Source: Lagierella massiliensis
GTDB taxonomy: Bacteria; Bacillota; Clostridia; Tissierellales; Peptoniphilaceae
NCBI RefSeq assembly: GCF_001407835.1
Contig: NZ_CYUO01000005.1
Location: 868,001 to 932,000 of the forward strand
DNA: 64,000 bases
Direction: 5' to 3'
Shown: in pieces, positions 18,472 through 26,816 of the stretch
Numbering within the stretch: the first letter of the stretch is position 1
Layout of the letters: the number at the start of each line of letters is the position of its first letter
Notes under the pieces: model-generated
The model's input: only the letters and a program-made list of their open reading frames with translations
Told to the model about the DNA's origin: nothing
Databases searched by the model: none
Position numbers and translations under genes: made by a program

Positions 18472-18900
18472 TTATTCCTCCTTGTCATAAATTTGATCAC
18501 AGTATGCACATTTATATAATTTTTGTTCTCGATCTATAAGTTCAAATCTATGAACTATATTTCTTTCACTTGTAGAAATACAACGAGGATTTTTACAGTG
18601 AATTACATCTTCAACTACCTCTGGTAGTTCTACATTTATCTTTTTTACTATTTTTTGATCTTCAATAATATTAACAGTTATTGTTTCGTCAATTAAACCA
18701 AGAACCCTTAAATCTAAATCTATTACATTTTCTATTTTAATTATGTCTTTTCTTCCCATAGCTTTTGAGTTTGCATTCATTATTAAAGCAACAGAGTAGT
18801 CTGCCTTATCTAAATCAAGCATTTCATATAGCATATGGCCATGTCCTGCCTTAATATGGTCTATTACAATCCCCTTATTGATACTATTAATTGTTAACAT
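18472..18900 (-). CDS. pyrI: Aspartate carbamoyltransferase regulatory subunit
   Basis: Binds CTP and ATP and controls PyrB by allostery. The 142 residues comprise the nucleotide-binding domain beginning LTINSINKGIVIDHIKAGHG and the C-terminal zinc domain with four Cys (CKNPRCIS ... YKCAYC) that docks on PyrB. Most Bacillus-type ATCases lack PyrI; its presence suggests an enterobacterial-like dodecamer, as in many clostridia. Its ATG overlaps the last base of the pyrB stop, giving coupled translation. Confidence 0.96.
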   Translation of the reverse strand: MLTINSINKGIVIDHIKAGHGHMLYEMLDLDKADYSVALIMNANSKAMGRKDIIKIENVIDLDLRVLGLIDETITVNIIEDQKIVKKINVELPEVVEDVIHCKNPRCISTSERNIVHRFELIDREQKLYKCAYCDQIYDKEE

Positions 18901-19820
18901 TATTTCACCCCTAATAATTTTAATATAAGTGCCATTCTAACAATTACGCCGTATTTAACTTGTTTAAAGTAAACCGCTCTTGGATCACTATCGACTTCTA
19001 CGGCTATTTCATTTACTCTTGGAAGTGGATGAAGTATTGCCAAATCTTTTTTTGCATCTTCTAACTTTTCAAGAGTTAATATATAAGAATCCTTAAGTCT
19101 TATATAATCTTCTTCATTAAAAAATCTTTCTCTTTGTACTCTTGTCATATATAAGATGTCAAGTTCTCCCATTACTGAACTCAACTTTTCAGTTTCAACA
19201 AATTCAATGTTTTTACTTCTTAAATTTATTTTTATATACTCTGGAATTTTTAATTCTTCAGGAGAAATAAATACAAACTTATTGTTAGGATACATACTCA
19301 TTGCTTTTACAAGTGAATGAACTGTACGTCCAAACTTTAAATCTCCGCATAGTCCAATAGTTAAATTTTCAAAAGTACCCTTTGTTTGCATTATAGTTAG
19401 TAGGTCAGTTAATGTTTGAGTTGGATGTTGATGACCGCCATCCCCTGCATTTATTAATGGAACTGTTGTAAAGTCCTTTGATAAAGTTGCAGATCCTTCC
19501 TTTGGATGTCTCATTGCTATTATGTCAACATAGTTACTTATGGTTTTAACTGTATCTGCTAAACTTTCTCCTTTTGCAGTAGATGATGAAGCACTTTCTG
19601 AAAATCCTATACAGTCTCCACCAAGTCTATGGATTGCTGACTCAAAACTAAGTCTTGTTCTTGTTGATGGTTCAAAAAAAAGAGTCCCCAGAATTTTACC
19701 AGTACAGCAACTGGAAAAACTCTCAGGACTCTTAATAATGTCTTGAGCTAAATCCATTATTTCACTAATATCTTCTTTAGAAAAATCATTAATCTCTATT
19801 AAATCTCTTCCAGATAACAT
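18900..19820 (-). CDS. pyrB: Aspartate carbamoyltransferase catalytic subunit
   Basis: Joins carbamoyl phosphate and aspartate, the first committed step of pyrimidine synthesis. The 306 residues have the carbamoyl-phosphate signature [20 protein letters not shown], the mobile loop [22 protein letters not shown], and the aspartate site [10 protein letters not shown]. It is first in the operon, about 35 bases after the -10, with GGAGG eight bases before the ATG. No room exists for a PyrR attenuator leader, so control probably lies elsewhere. Confidence 0.97.
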   Translation of the reverse strand: MLSGRDLIEINDFSKEDISEIMDLAQDIIKSPESFSSCCTGKILGTLFFEPSTRTRLSFESAIHRLGGDCIGFSESASSSTAKGESLADTVKTISNYVDIIAMRHPKEGSATLSKDFTTVPLINAGDGGHQHPTQTLTDLLTIMQTKGTFENLTIGLCGDLKFGRTVHSLVKAMSMYPNNKFVFISPEELKIPEYIKINLRSKNIEFVETEKLSSVMGELDILYMTRVQRERFFNEEDYIRLKDSYILTLEKLEDAKKDLAILHPLPRVNEIAVEVDSDPRAVYFKQVKYGVIVRMALILKLLGVK

Positions 19821-19854
19821 TTATTATGCCTCCTCTATATTTTTTTCTTAAAAT

Positions 19855-19883
19855 AAGATACCATTTTAAAATCATATTGTCAA
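19855..19883 (-). promoter_or_regulatory. pyr operon promoter
   Basis: Minus strand TTGACA, 17 bases, TATCTT: perfect -35 and good -10. Transcription would start about 28 bases before pyrB. Confidence 0.85.
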
Positions 19884-19943
19884 ATTATTTTTCAAAATTT
19901 TTTCAAATATAATTTTATGATATGAAAAGATAACTTTTTTTCA

Positions 19944-19973
19944 TAAAAAATAAGAGGATTTAAATCCCCTTAT
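19944..19973 (-). terminator. Terminator of the moeA-to-CYTH operon
   Basis: On the minus strand a 12-bp near-palindrome ATAAGGGGATTT/AAATCCTCTTAT with one G-U pair, followed by TTTTTT. It overlaps the end of the CYTH gene. Between it and the pyr promoter lies only AT-rich DNA without a gene. Confidence 0.8.
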
Positions 19974-20502
19974 ATTCTTCTCTTAATTCTTTTATGGATT
20001 TGGAACTGATATTTTCTTTTGAAATATCAAATTCATTAAGAAAACTATTTAATTCTTCTTCTGAGTTAGCTTCTATTTCAGCATAATCAAAAGGAAATGA
20101 ATTTCTGTCCCAATAATCAAAATCTATTCTAATGTTATTATATGAATAGCTAAATCTTTCTTTAAAAGTAGACTTAAAGCTATCAAGTTTAATAAATTCT
20201 AATATCTTCTTGAGATTTGTAAGGCTATCAAACTCAATAGTATATTCTTCAGCTTTTTTAAACTCTGCATCCTCTACCATCTTTTTATAAGTTAAATAAT
20301 TATATGATTCATTATTGAGCATATCTTTCACAAGTCTTATTCTCATATAATCTTTATCGGATATTAACTTAATGGTTTTAGACGAAATCAATATATTTTC
20401 TTGCTCTTCATGATGGGACATGACTGCTCCCTTTTTTAAAAGCCTATTTTTAAAATCATCTAAATCAATATTAATTACTTTTACTTCTAATTCTCTTTCC
20501 AC
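19960..20502 (-). CDS. CYTH-domain protein (adenylate cyclase class IV/triphosphatase-like)
   Basis: A 180-residue CYTH protein. It starts with the family's acidic-basic MERELEVKVINID, followed by the tunnel strands DKDYMRIRLVKD, YLTYKKMV and FSYSYNNIRIDFDYWD, and EAEIEANSEEELNSFL near the end. CYTH enzymes hydrolyse inorganic or organic triphosphates, and some make cAMP; which applies cannot be told. The start is GTG, overlapping the nagB stop by one base (TAGTG). It closes the operon. Confidence 0.86.
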   Translation of the reverse strand: MERELEVKVINIDLDDFKNRLLKKGAVMSHHEEQENILISSKTIKLISDKDYMRIRLVKDMLNNESYNYLTYKKMVEDAEFKKAEEYTIEFDSLTNLKKILEFIKLDSFKSTFKERFSYSYNNIRIDFDYWDRNSFPFDYAEIEANSEEELNSFLNEFDISKENISSKSIKELREEYKGI

Positions 20503-21224
20503 TATCTTATTTTAACGCTGCTTTCATCTATAAATACAGTTACATCATGATGCAATTTTAATAGAGAAACTGGAACTTTTGTTGAAATTTTATCCTTATT
20601 AATTAAATAGTTAGTTGCTTCTTCTTTATTTTTTCCACTTATTAAAAGAATAATTTTTTCTGCATTGAAAATTGTTCCCATACCCATGGAAATAGCCTTA
20701 GTTGGAACTTCATCTTCACTTTCAAAAAATCTTGCATTTGCTTTGATGGTGCTTTCTTCCAAATCAACAACAGATGTTGAATAATTTAACTCTTCATCAG
20801 GTTCATTAAATGCAATATGTCCATCTGGTCCAATACCAAGTATTTGTATATCTACTCTTTCTGAACTTCTTACATCATTTTCATAATCTACTACTTCTTT
20901 TTCAGGATCTTTATTTCCTTGTGGAATTCTTATATTTTCTTTTTTTACATTTATGTGGTTTAACAAATTATCATACATAAAATAATTATAGGATTGAGGA
21001 TTGTCAGGAGTCAAACCTATATACTCATCAAGATTAAAAGTTTTAACTTCTGAAAAGTCTAAACCGTTAACATGAGCATCAATTAAACATTTGTATAGTC
21101 CAACAGGTGTTGATCCTGTTGCAAGGCCCAGTATAGAATCTTTTTTATTCTTAATTTGGTCTATTATCATTTGTGCAGATTCTTTGCTCATTTCATCATA
21201 GTTTTTTGTGTAAATTACTTTCAT
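20502..21224 (-). CDS. nagB: Glucosamine-6-phosphate deaminase
   Basis: Converts glucosamine-6-phosphate to fructose-6-phosphate and ammonia, linking amino-sugar use to glycolysis. The 240 residues carry LGLATGSTPVGLY (phosphate site), the catalytic Asp in FNLDEYIGL and GIGPDGHIAFNEPDE with the ring-opening Asp/His/Glu set. Unlike the longer E. coli enzyme it has the Bacillus-like short form without the C-terminal allosteric extension. nagA is not adjacent. It is 32 bases after the phosphoesterase, in the same operon. Confidence 0.95.
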   Translation of the reverse strand: MKVIYTKNYDEMSKESAQMIIDQIKNKKDSILGLATGSTPVGLYKCLIDAHVNGLDFSEVKTFNLDEYIGLTPDNPQSYNYFMYDNLLNHINVKKENIRIPQGNKDPEKEVVDYENDVRSSERVDIQILGIGPDGHIAFNEPDEELNYSTSVVDLEESTIKANARFFESEDEVPTKAISMGMGTIFNAEKIILLISGKNKEEATNYLINKDKISTKVPVSLLKLHHDVTVFIDESSVKIR

Positions 21225-21256
21225 TTCTTCCTCCTATTTTTTATTTGCAGACAAGC

Positions 21257-21931
21257 CTAATCAGATATTTTTATAGGTTTGAACTGCAGATAGTCGCTTG
21301 ATGTACAAAAGTACTCAATTCCATCAACGACTCCTTCAACCACATTAACAAGTCCTGGTCCATGTAGATGACCATAGACGCATTTAGTAACCCCATGTTC
21401 TTTTAGGATATAATGAAAATCATTTGGAAGTTTTTCATTAGTAAAAGGTGGATAGTGAAGCATTCCTATTTTATCTTTGCCTTTTGGCGCTGATTTCAAA
21501 GAAAGATCAAGTCTTAATAGCTCTCTTCTGTAAATATTATACTCCTCACTTTCTTCTGTCAGATAATCCCAACCTCTTGTTCCAACTATAAAATAATCAT
21601 TAAATTCAAAATAATTATTTTGTAAAAAGAAAATGCTTTTTAAATTTAAAGAATTATTTTTATTTAGAGAACTCCACCAATAATCGTGATTTCCCTTTAA
21701 AAAAACCTTTTTACCTGGTAATTCTTCTATCCTAATTAAGTCGTGATATGCTTCTTCCAAATTGATAGCCCACGAAATATCTCCAGATACAAGTACTAAA
21801 TCACTATCTTTAACTATTTGTTTCCAATTATGAAAAATTCTTTCTTCATAATCTTCCCATCTATCTCCAAATAGAGTCATGGTCTTTTCTTTCGTATAAT
21901 CCAAATGTAAATCAGAAATACTATAAATCAT
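21257..21931 (-). CDS. Metallophosphoesterase (COG1768-like)
   Basis: A 224-residue calcineurin-like phosphoesterase. The metal ligands are laid out in order: ISDLHLD at the start, LVLVSGDISWAI, FLKGNHDYWW and the final VYGHLHGPG. It matches a Bacillota group of compact phosphohydrolases whose substrate is unknown to me. Eight bases separate it from the YhaN-like ATPase gene. It differs from the nuclease-type phosphoesterase two genes earlier in having no extra C-terminal domain. Confidence 0.88.
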   Translation of the reverse strand: MIYSISDLHLDYTKEKTMTLFGDRWEDYEERIFHNWKQIVKDSDLVLVSGDISWAINLEEAYHDLIRIEELPGKKVFLKGNHDYWWSSLNKNNSLNLKSIFFLQNNYFEFNDYFIVGTRGWDYLTEESEEYNIYRRELLRLDLSLKSAPKGKDKIGMLHYPPFTNEKLPNDFHYILKEHGVTKCVYGHLHGPGLVNVVEGVVDGIEYFCTSSDYLQFKPIKISD

Positions 21932-21939
21932 TTTCTCAC

Positions 21940-24066
21940 CTATAAATTTATAATTTTAACATCTTGATATGACTTTAAAACTTCTAACTCTCTATCCTGA
22001 CAGCTTAATATAATAATTTGATTGTTACTTAGCTTTTTATTCAAGATATAAATTATATCTTTAAGTCTTTTGTCATCCAAGTAATTAAATGCATCATCTA
22101 AAATGAGAAAATCCGATTTATCATATAGTTCAGTACATATGGCTATCTTAAGAACGAGAAAAATTATATCTTGCGAACCTTTACTCAAACTTAAAGATGA
22201 TTTAATATCACTACTTCCATTTCCTTTATAAGAAACGTTTAAAAATTCATCAATATAAAATTTTATATTGTTACCATAAATCGGTTCCAAAAGTGAATTT
22301 ACACTTTTTATAAGTTTTGGAACAAAATTTGCTTTTAATTCCTCAAAAGATTCTTCAACAAGCTTTAAAGTCATCTCAATTATTTTTGACTTATTTTCAA
22401 GCTCATCTATTCTATTAGATGTGCTTTTTTCTTTATCTAATAGACTTGGAAGTTTTATTATTTCACTATCCAATATCTTTATTCGTTCTTTTAATCTTAC
22501 TATCTCATTATAAATTTCATCTTTTTCTTTTCTTAAATCTTCAAGTTCAGTGTTTTCGACCAAATAAAATTCTTTTGAAAATTCTATCTTTTTAAAATTC
22601 GAATTTCCTGTTAAAGTTTTTGTCCTTGTAATAAATTCAAGTCTGGAGTTACAGTCTTTTAAATTGTTTTCACAATTAGAAAGATCTTCATCAAGTTCTT
22701 TTATCTCTCTTATTCCAATATTAAACTTATCATTAATAGTCTTATCGATATCTAACAGAGAATTATTTTTGTCTTCCTCGTCATTTAATAAATACTCTAT
22801 TTCCTTATCTAAATCTTCTATTTTTTTGTAATAAAAATCTCTATCTTTTTTTGCTTTTTCAAAGTTATCTTTATCAAATTTATTTATATTTTGTTTTTGT
22901 ATAACAAAACATATAAGATTAACTACTACAAACCCAATAAATATAGTTAAATTTGTTAGATTTGTATAATTTTTTAGGAGAAAACAAACAATTATTGTAA
23001 ATAAAAATACTGTAAAAAATTTAAATTTACTTAATTTAGAACTTTTGGTACTTGCTTGTACTTTTTCATCAAGATTTTTTGAGATATCTAAATACTTTTT
23101 ATATACTTGTCTTTTTTCTTGAGAAAGCTCATCAAAAGCTTTTTCCAAATACTTCTCTTCTTCTTTTATTTTTAAATACTTTTGAAGGTATGGATCATAT
23201 AACTTTTTAGAATTTTCAATTTCTAACTTCTTTTTCTTTAAGTTGCAAATTTCATTTAATAATTCTTCTTTTTCTTTAAGTATTTTGGAGTCCATTTCTT
23301 GTTTTTCATAAGATAATTGATTTTGTTTTAACTCAAAAAGTTTGTTTTTTTCAATAAACTTCTTTTCCAAACCAGAAAGTCTATCTAATGAGTTATCATA
23401 CTCTTTTTTTAATTCTGTAATTCTTTTTACTTCAGAACTTACAATTCTATATTCTTCATATGCTTTTCCAAGCGGTTTATTAACGTTAGTTTTAGTCCCA
23501 ATATCTCTTTTAAGTCCTATTAAATATTCGACACTTTTTTTACTTGAAGTTAAATCTTCATAGTTTTCCTTATTCTTAAGCATAGTGTCTGTAATATATC
23601 TTGTAGATTCATCTTTAATTCCGACATTGTTCTGTCCAATTATTTTACTGTTATTAAAAACCTCACTACTTACATTAAAAAAGTATTCTCCAGGAAAACT
23701 TTTATTAGACTGTTTATATCCATTTAATGTTTCGGTAATATCTTTACCAGTTTTTTCGTTGTATATATTATATTCACCATTTTGAAAATTTCTATAAACT
23801 CGTAATATTTCTCCATCATTTTCAATTATAATAGAACCCTCATAATTAGAAGAATCCCATGGTCGATACTTTTCTAAATCTTCATTGTATCTGGTAGTTT
23901 TTAAATATGGTTTCACAAAACCATAAAATACACCTTCAATAAATTTAACACATGTGCTTTTCCCTGCTTCATTATCTCCTTTAATTAAAATAAAGTCGTC
24001 TTTTAAGTCGATTGTTTTATTTGTAAATTTTCCAAAGGCAGTTATTTCCAGTTTTAAAAGCTTCAT
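21940..24066 (-). CDS. Rad50/SbcC-like (YhaN-type) ATPase with membrane hairpin in the coiled coil
   Basis: A 708-residue ABC-type ATPase of the SMC/Rad50 class. N-terminal half-ATPase with P-loop KGDNEAGKSTCVKFIEG (about 29-45), long coiled coil, two hydrophobic spans at about 349-389, a second coiled coil, then the C-terminal half with signature LSKGSQDIIFLVLK and Walker B FLILDDAFNYLD, followed by IILSCQD. No zinc-hook CxxC stands at the apex; the two membrane spans take its place, as in my memory of YhaN. It overlaps its nuclease-like partner by four bases (ATGA). Probably a membrane-tethered nuclease complex; substrate unknown. Shorter than B. subtilis YhaN (963 residues). Confidence 0.85.
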   Translation of the reverse strand: MKLLKLEITAFGKFTNKTIDLKDDFILIKGDNEAGKSTCVKFIEGVFYGFVKPYLKTTRYNEDLEKYRPWDSSNYEGSIIIENDGEILRVYRNFQNGEYNIYNEKTGKDITETLNGYKQSNKSFPGEYFFNVSSEVFNNSKIIGQNNVGIKDESTRYITDTMLKNKENYEDLTSSKKSVEYLIGLKRDIGTKTNVNKPLGKAYEEYRIVSSEVKRITELKKEYDNSLDRLSGLEKKFIEKNKLFELKQNQLSYEKQEMDSKILKEKEELLNEICNLKKKKLEIENSKKLYDPYLQKYLKIKEEEKYLEKAFDELSQEKRQVYKKYLDISKNLDEKVQASTKSSKLSKFKFFTVFLFTIIVCFLLKNYTNLTNLTIFIGFVVVNLICFVIQKQNINKFDKDNFEKAKKDRDFYYKKIEDLDKEIEYLLNDEEDKNNSLLDIDKTINDKFNIGIREIKELDEDLSNCENNLKDCNSRLEFITRTKTLTGNSNFKKIEFSKEFYLVENTELEDLRKEKDEIYNEIVRLKERIKILDSEIIKLPSLLDKEKSTSNRIDELENKSKIIEMTLKLVEESFEELKANFVPKLIKSVNSLLEPIYGNNIKFYIDEFLNVSYKGNGSSDIKSSLSLSKGSQDIIFLVLKIAICTELYDKSDFLILDDAFNYLDDKRLKDIIYILNKKLSNNQIIILSCQDRELEVLKSYQDVKIINL

Positions 24067-25160
24067 GAATCCTCCCTCATTAAAGCATTTAATCCATATT
24101 TTAATATTTGTTTTTTTATATCATCACTTTCATTTAATGCATTTACCTTGTTTATAAAAATACCAATATGATTATCTCTATTTAACTCGGATATTTTTTC
24201 TATATCATAGTTTTCTTCAGTATTGTCAATAACTTCAATATAATATACATATTTTTTAAGAGCTTCTTCAAGACCATTTACATCTAAGTCAAAACCTATC
24301 GGAAGTTTTCCCGTAAGAGTCAATCTTATATAATTATTTTTATCACTTACAATAACATTGTTTTTTAAATACTCTACCAAATAGTAGAAATCAAAATTTT
24401 CTCTTAAATCATAGATAACTAAGGTAAAGATTGAACTGGAAATAGGTATTAACTTTGAATATACTCTATGATTTTCAATTTCTCCAAAAATCGCACCATG
24501 AAAACCAGTTTCTTTAAAAGAAAGAGGTTCTATAGATCCAGGATATATTATATTTTCTTTAAGCTTTTGTGGTTTATGAATATGACCAAGAGCAATATAG
24601 TCAAACCCAAGATCTTTGATAGATTCTAACGTTATATTCATATAGTTGATATTAGGATTTAATACATCAGCATGTAACATTAAAATATTAATCTTGTTTT
24701 GATCTAATTTTACATGTTCAAAATATGATAATTTATTTAAAATCCTATCTGTATAACTTATTCCGTAGACATTATAATCTTCAAATTCAAAACATTCTAA
24801 ACTATTATTTTGAAATACAAATACATTTGAAGGCAAGTTCAAATATCTAAACTTTGAAGTTTTCGAATAAGGATCATGATTTCCAAATATTACAAAAATA
24901 TTAACTTCGGGTACTGCTCTAAACAAAGAATTAAGTCTTTCTAAAATTGATATAGTTACATAATTTTCGTTAAATATATCTCCGCATAAAAAAATACAAT
25001 TTACTCTCTTTTCCTTAGCATAAGAAAATAAACTTTCAATTGAATCCCATATATTCTCTCTACGGTTTTCTACTAATTCAACTGGCAAGTCTGAAGAGTA
25101 AAAATTAGATCCCAAGTGAAAGTCTCCACTGTGTAAAAATGTTATCCTATCTTTTTTCAT
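24063..25160 (-). CDS. SbcD/Mre11-like (YhaO-type) exonuclease subunit
   Basis: A 365-residue metallophosphoesterase of the SbcD/Mre11/YhaO kind. Metal-binding motifs come in order: LHSGDFHLGSNF, FLCGDIFNENY, VIFGNHDPY, LMLHADV and ALGHIHKPQ, then PGSIEPLSFKE. The last 120 residues would be the capping and partner-binding region. It should form the nuclease heads of a complex with the YhaN-like ATPase encoded next. Its start lies 14 bases inside the end of the unknown gene upstream, so the three are translated together. Confidence 0.88.
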   Translation of the reverse strand: MKKDRITFLHSGDFHLGSNFYSSDLPVELVENRRENIWDSIESLFSYAKEKRVNCIFLCGDIFNENYVTISILERLNSLFRAVPEVNIFVIFGNHDPYSKTSKFRYLNLPSNVFVFQNNSLECFEFEDYNVYGISYTDRILNKLSYFEHVKLDQNKINILMLHADVLNPNINYMNITLESIKDLGFDYIALGHIHKPQKLKENIIYPGSIEPLSFKETGFHGAIFGEIENHRVYSKLIPISSSIFTLVIYDLRENFDFYYLVEYLKNNVIVSDKNNYIRLTLTGKLPIGFDLDVNGLEEALKKYVYYIEVIDNTEENYDIEKISELNRDNHIGIFINKVNALNESDDIKKQILKYGLNALMREDS

Positions 25161-25776
25161 AATATCTATACTCTTCTTTCCTATCTTGTCTAATAAATAT
25201 CTCCAAGATATCGAAACTTAATTTATATGCATTAAAAATTTTAATGAGTAAATCCCTTATTTTATTTGCTGGAAATTTTGTTTCAATATATACGCTATTT
25301 CCTATTGACTTTGCATTTCTTATCTTGTTTTTCTCCAAACTAAAATAGGTCTTCTTCCGTCCATTAAAATCAGTCTTTTCTGTAAAAGATCTAAATATAA
25401 CTGGATCGAGTTTATAAAAATATTCACAAAGATTTATATATAGTTCATAGTATGAGTTAATCTTTATAATCTCTCCTCTATAGAGTCTATATCCTTCTGG
25501 CTTAGTATAAGTAAAATCGTGATTAAGAGTTACTTTGTTTGTAGTTATTTTACTAAGTTCAAACTCTTTTAATCTTAATTGGATATTTATTGGCTCAATA
25601 GACTCTAAAATTGAATTTGAAATATTCAAAAAATTTTCAATTTTTTCCCTGTCTTTTATTGTTAACTCATATTCTAAAGCTTTATTAAAATATTCTATTT
25701 GATCTTCCAGTGATGTTTTTATATTAAATACAAGCTCTGGATTTTTTTCTGTTAATTGGTCAAAAAATTTTTTCAT
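25147..25776 (-). CDS. Unknown protein in the YhaO/YhaN-like cluster
   Basis: I do not recognise this 209-residue protein as a named family. The first 90 residues are helical and charged. The rest looks like a separate module: a short beta part (YRLYRGEIIKINSYYELY), a helix, then GRKKTYFSLEKNK, IGNSVYIETKFPANKIRDLL and a final LEIFIR. I recall a similar ending, with GRKR...YVETNLSAN, as a C-terminal unit on varied bacterial proteins, but cannot name it. It overlaps the YhaO-like gene by 14 bases and may be a partner of that complex, which is inference. No membrane segment or catalytic motif is seen. Confidence 0.75.
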   Translation of the reverse strand: MKKFFDQLTEKNPELVFNIKTSLEDQIEYFNKALEYELTIKDREKIENFLNISNSILESIEPINIQLRLKEFELSKITTNKVTLNHDFTYTKPEGYRLYRGEIIKINSYYELYINLCEYFYKLDPVIFRSFTEKTDFNGRKKTYFSLEKNKIRNAKSIGNSVYIETKFPANKIRDLLIKIFNAYKLSFDILEIFIRQDRKEEYRYYEKR

Positions 25777-25787
25777 ATAATCCCTCT

Positions 25788-26816
25788 TTAGAGATATTCT
25801 TTTTTCAAATATTCTACAAACTTTCTCACATCATTTAATTCAAAAGTATCCACTTCAAAATCATTATTACTTAGGTCCGTTATTACCGCCTTTAATGGAT
25901 ATGAAGATATAGTCTTTTTGGAATTACTTTCTCTTACTATTTCATATTTATTAAAATTAGAATCTTTAAGCCCTTCAATCAAAACTAAATCATAATCATT
26001 AGAATCTTTCAAAAAATAATTTATGTCTTTTGAAGATTTTTCTATAATTTGATATTTATAATCCGAGTATACTACCGAGGAATATGCTCCATTTAAAAAG
26101 GCAATATTAGAGTCCCTATCATCTTCTAATATAAAGTCATGACCATCATGTTTAATATATTTTACTTTATATCCTTCTGAACTCAACAAATTTATAACTT
26201 TTGATATAAAAGTAGTTTTTCCAGAATTTTTTGCGCCACAAATACAAACTATATTGTCATTTATAAGTTTTTTATATTGAGATGGATAATTTATATTTGA
26301 CAGGATATTAGATTTAAATTTGCTGAAATTTAGCGGAACTCTTTTAGCATTTTCATCATATAGAAGTTCCATAAGCTTATATTTTTTTTCTTCAATTCTA
26401 TTTTCTATAACAGGTACTATACTTTTTGGATATATTGAAGCAAGTGGGTTTAATTTCCCCTCATGTTCAAATGTAATTATCCTATTTTCATTTGAAATAT
26501 AAGTTGATAAAAATTCTGCCACTTCACATCTTATAAATTGCATATCAACTCCTACTATAAAAACATTTTCTGTTTTTGCTTCTTTTAATATTTCAAGAAT
26601 ACCTGAAATAGGCCCTATATCTTTATATTTATCTCTTACAATTTTATAACCTGCTATTAAATTATCAGAATTGTTGTTAGAAATTATTATGGGATAATCT
26701 TTAAATTCATCTACCAGGTTTTCTAAAAAAGTTTTGTTTTTATATTGCAATTTTGCTTTATCATATCCCATTCTGCTACTTTTACCACCTGCAAGAATTC
26801 CTATAGTTAAATTCAT
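25788..26816 (-). CDS. MobA-MobB fusion: molybdenum cofactor guanylyltransferase with MobB GTPase
   Basis: A 342-residue two-domain protein. Residues 1 to about 160 are MobA-like, with the GTP signature LAGGKSSRMGYDKAKLQYK and VGVDMQF; they attach GMP to molybdopterin. From about 168 a MobB domain follows, with P-loop CICGAKNSGKTT, KYIKHDGHDF and DLVLIEGLKDS. The two are separate genes in E. coli; fusions are known elsewhere. The gene abuts moeA (no gap), giving a short cofactor block. Genes for precursor synthesis (moaA, moaC and others) are not in the window. The cofactor product would be the bis-MGD type if the domain acts as in E. coli. Confidence 0.9.
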   Translation of the reverse strand: MNLTIGILAGGKSSRMGYDKAKLQYKNKTFLENLVDEFKDYPIIISNNNSDNLIAGYKIVRDKYKDIGPISGILEILKEAKTENVFIVGVDMQFIRCEVAEFLSTYISNENRIITFEHEGKLNPLASIYPKSIVPVIENRIEEKKYKLMELLYDENAKRVPLNFSKFKSNILSNINYPSQYKKLINDNIVCICGAKNSGKTTFISKVINLLSSEGYKVKYIKHDGHDFILEDDRDSNIAFLNGAYSSVVYSDYKYQIIEKSSKDINYFLKDSNDYDLVLIEGLKDSNFNKYEIVRESNSKKTISSYPLKAVITDLSNNDFEVDTFELNDVRKFVEYLKKEYL

